Assembly (NCBI GenBank): GCA_015493625.1
Contig: WGCT01000290.1
Location: 1-6,600 of the forward strand
From: Draconibacterium sp.
GTDB lineage: Bacteria; Bacteroidota; Bacteroidia; Bacteroidales; Prolixibacteraceae
Direction: 5' to 3'
DNA length: 6,600 nucleotides
Position 1 is the stretch's first letter. The number at the start of each line of letters is the position of its first letter. Below, one piece after another: positions 6,583 through 6,600 of this stretch. The translations under genes and the position numbers were made by a program. The notes beneath the pieces were generated by a model that worked only from the letters and a program-made list of their open reading frames with translations, did no database searches and was not told the DNA's origin.

Positions 6583-6600
6583 CTGTTGCTAGGCAACAGA
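6582..6600. repeat. perfect 8-bp inverted repeat at the window edge
   Basis: TCTGTTGC (6582-6589) is the exact reverse complement of GCAACAGA (6593-6600), with a 3-nt TAG spacer. It directly follows the T-tract of the terminator. The arm may continue past the window: the preceding T run would pair with an A run if one follows. It could be a second terminator hairpin, part of an attenuator, or a protein-binding palindrome. Confidence 0.6.

Noticed and set aside
6541..6600. Open frame starting ATG at 6541 and running to the window edge (20 codons)
   Set aside because: It has no Shine-Dalgarno, runs straight through the terminator hairpin and T-tract, and its residues look like a by-product of that structure. 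More downstream sequence would settle it.

Overview
This window looks like a chromosomal segment from a member of the Bacteroidota, probably a Marinilabiliales or Prolixibacteraceae-like marine or sediment bacterium. That placement is inference and no database was searched. The clues are a secreted subtilase ending in a type IX secretion (T9SS) sorting domain, TAnnTTTG-type promoter boxes, almost no Shine-Dalgarno sequences, A/T-rich gaps, and heavy use of TCG for serine in most genes. All recognised genes lie on the + strand. There is no transposase, integrase, tRNA, rRNA or CRISPR array.

Layout. At 50-853 is a stand-alone CBM9-like domain protein without a signal peptide, whose codon use differs from the rest. 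At 896-4173 is a tight run: a T9SS-exported S8 (subtilisin-like) serine peptidase, then xseA and xseB, the two subunits of exodeoxyribonuclease VII, with gaps of 7 and 1 nt. A DUF2007 small protein (4212-4439) follows after 38 nt. Then comes deoC (4474-5154), deoxyribose-phosphate aldolase, with a good -7 box just upstream. After a 97-nt gap lies a 377-residue protein (5252-6385) that I recognise as a divergent FkbO/Hyg5-type chorismatase. It has the only strong Shine-Dalgarno in the window.

The last 215 nt (6386-6600) hold no convincing protein gene. They contain what looks like a compact transcription unit: a consensus TAnnTTTG box at 6494-6501, about 50 nt with hairpin potential, and a textbook intrinsic terminator (8-bp stem, GAAA loop, eight T) ending at 6582. 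A second perfect 8-bp inverted repeat runs to the window edge. This is either a small RNA of about 77 nt or the attenuated leader of a gene outside the window. I could not assign it to a named RNA family.

How the genes work together. XseA and XseB form one enzyme that degrades single-stranded DNA. DeoC recycles deoxyribose phosphate from deoxynucleosides, so xseAB and deoC both touch DNA or nucleotide turnover, although a shared role is only a guess. The peptidase acts outside the cell and has no obvious link to its neighbours beyond co-transcription. The chorismatase would draw on the shikimate pathway to make a small aromatic acid or dihydrodiol, but no partner gene for using that product is visible here. 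It and the terminal RNA-like unit are the two parts most worth following up.
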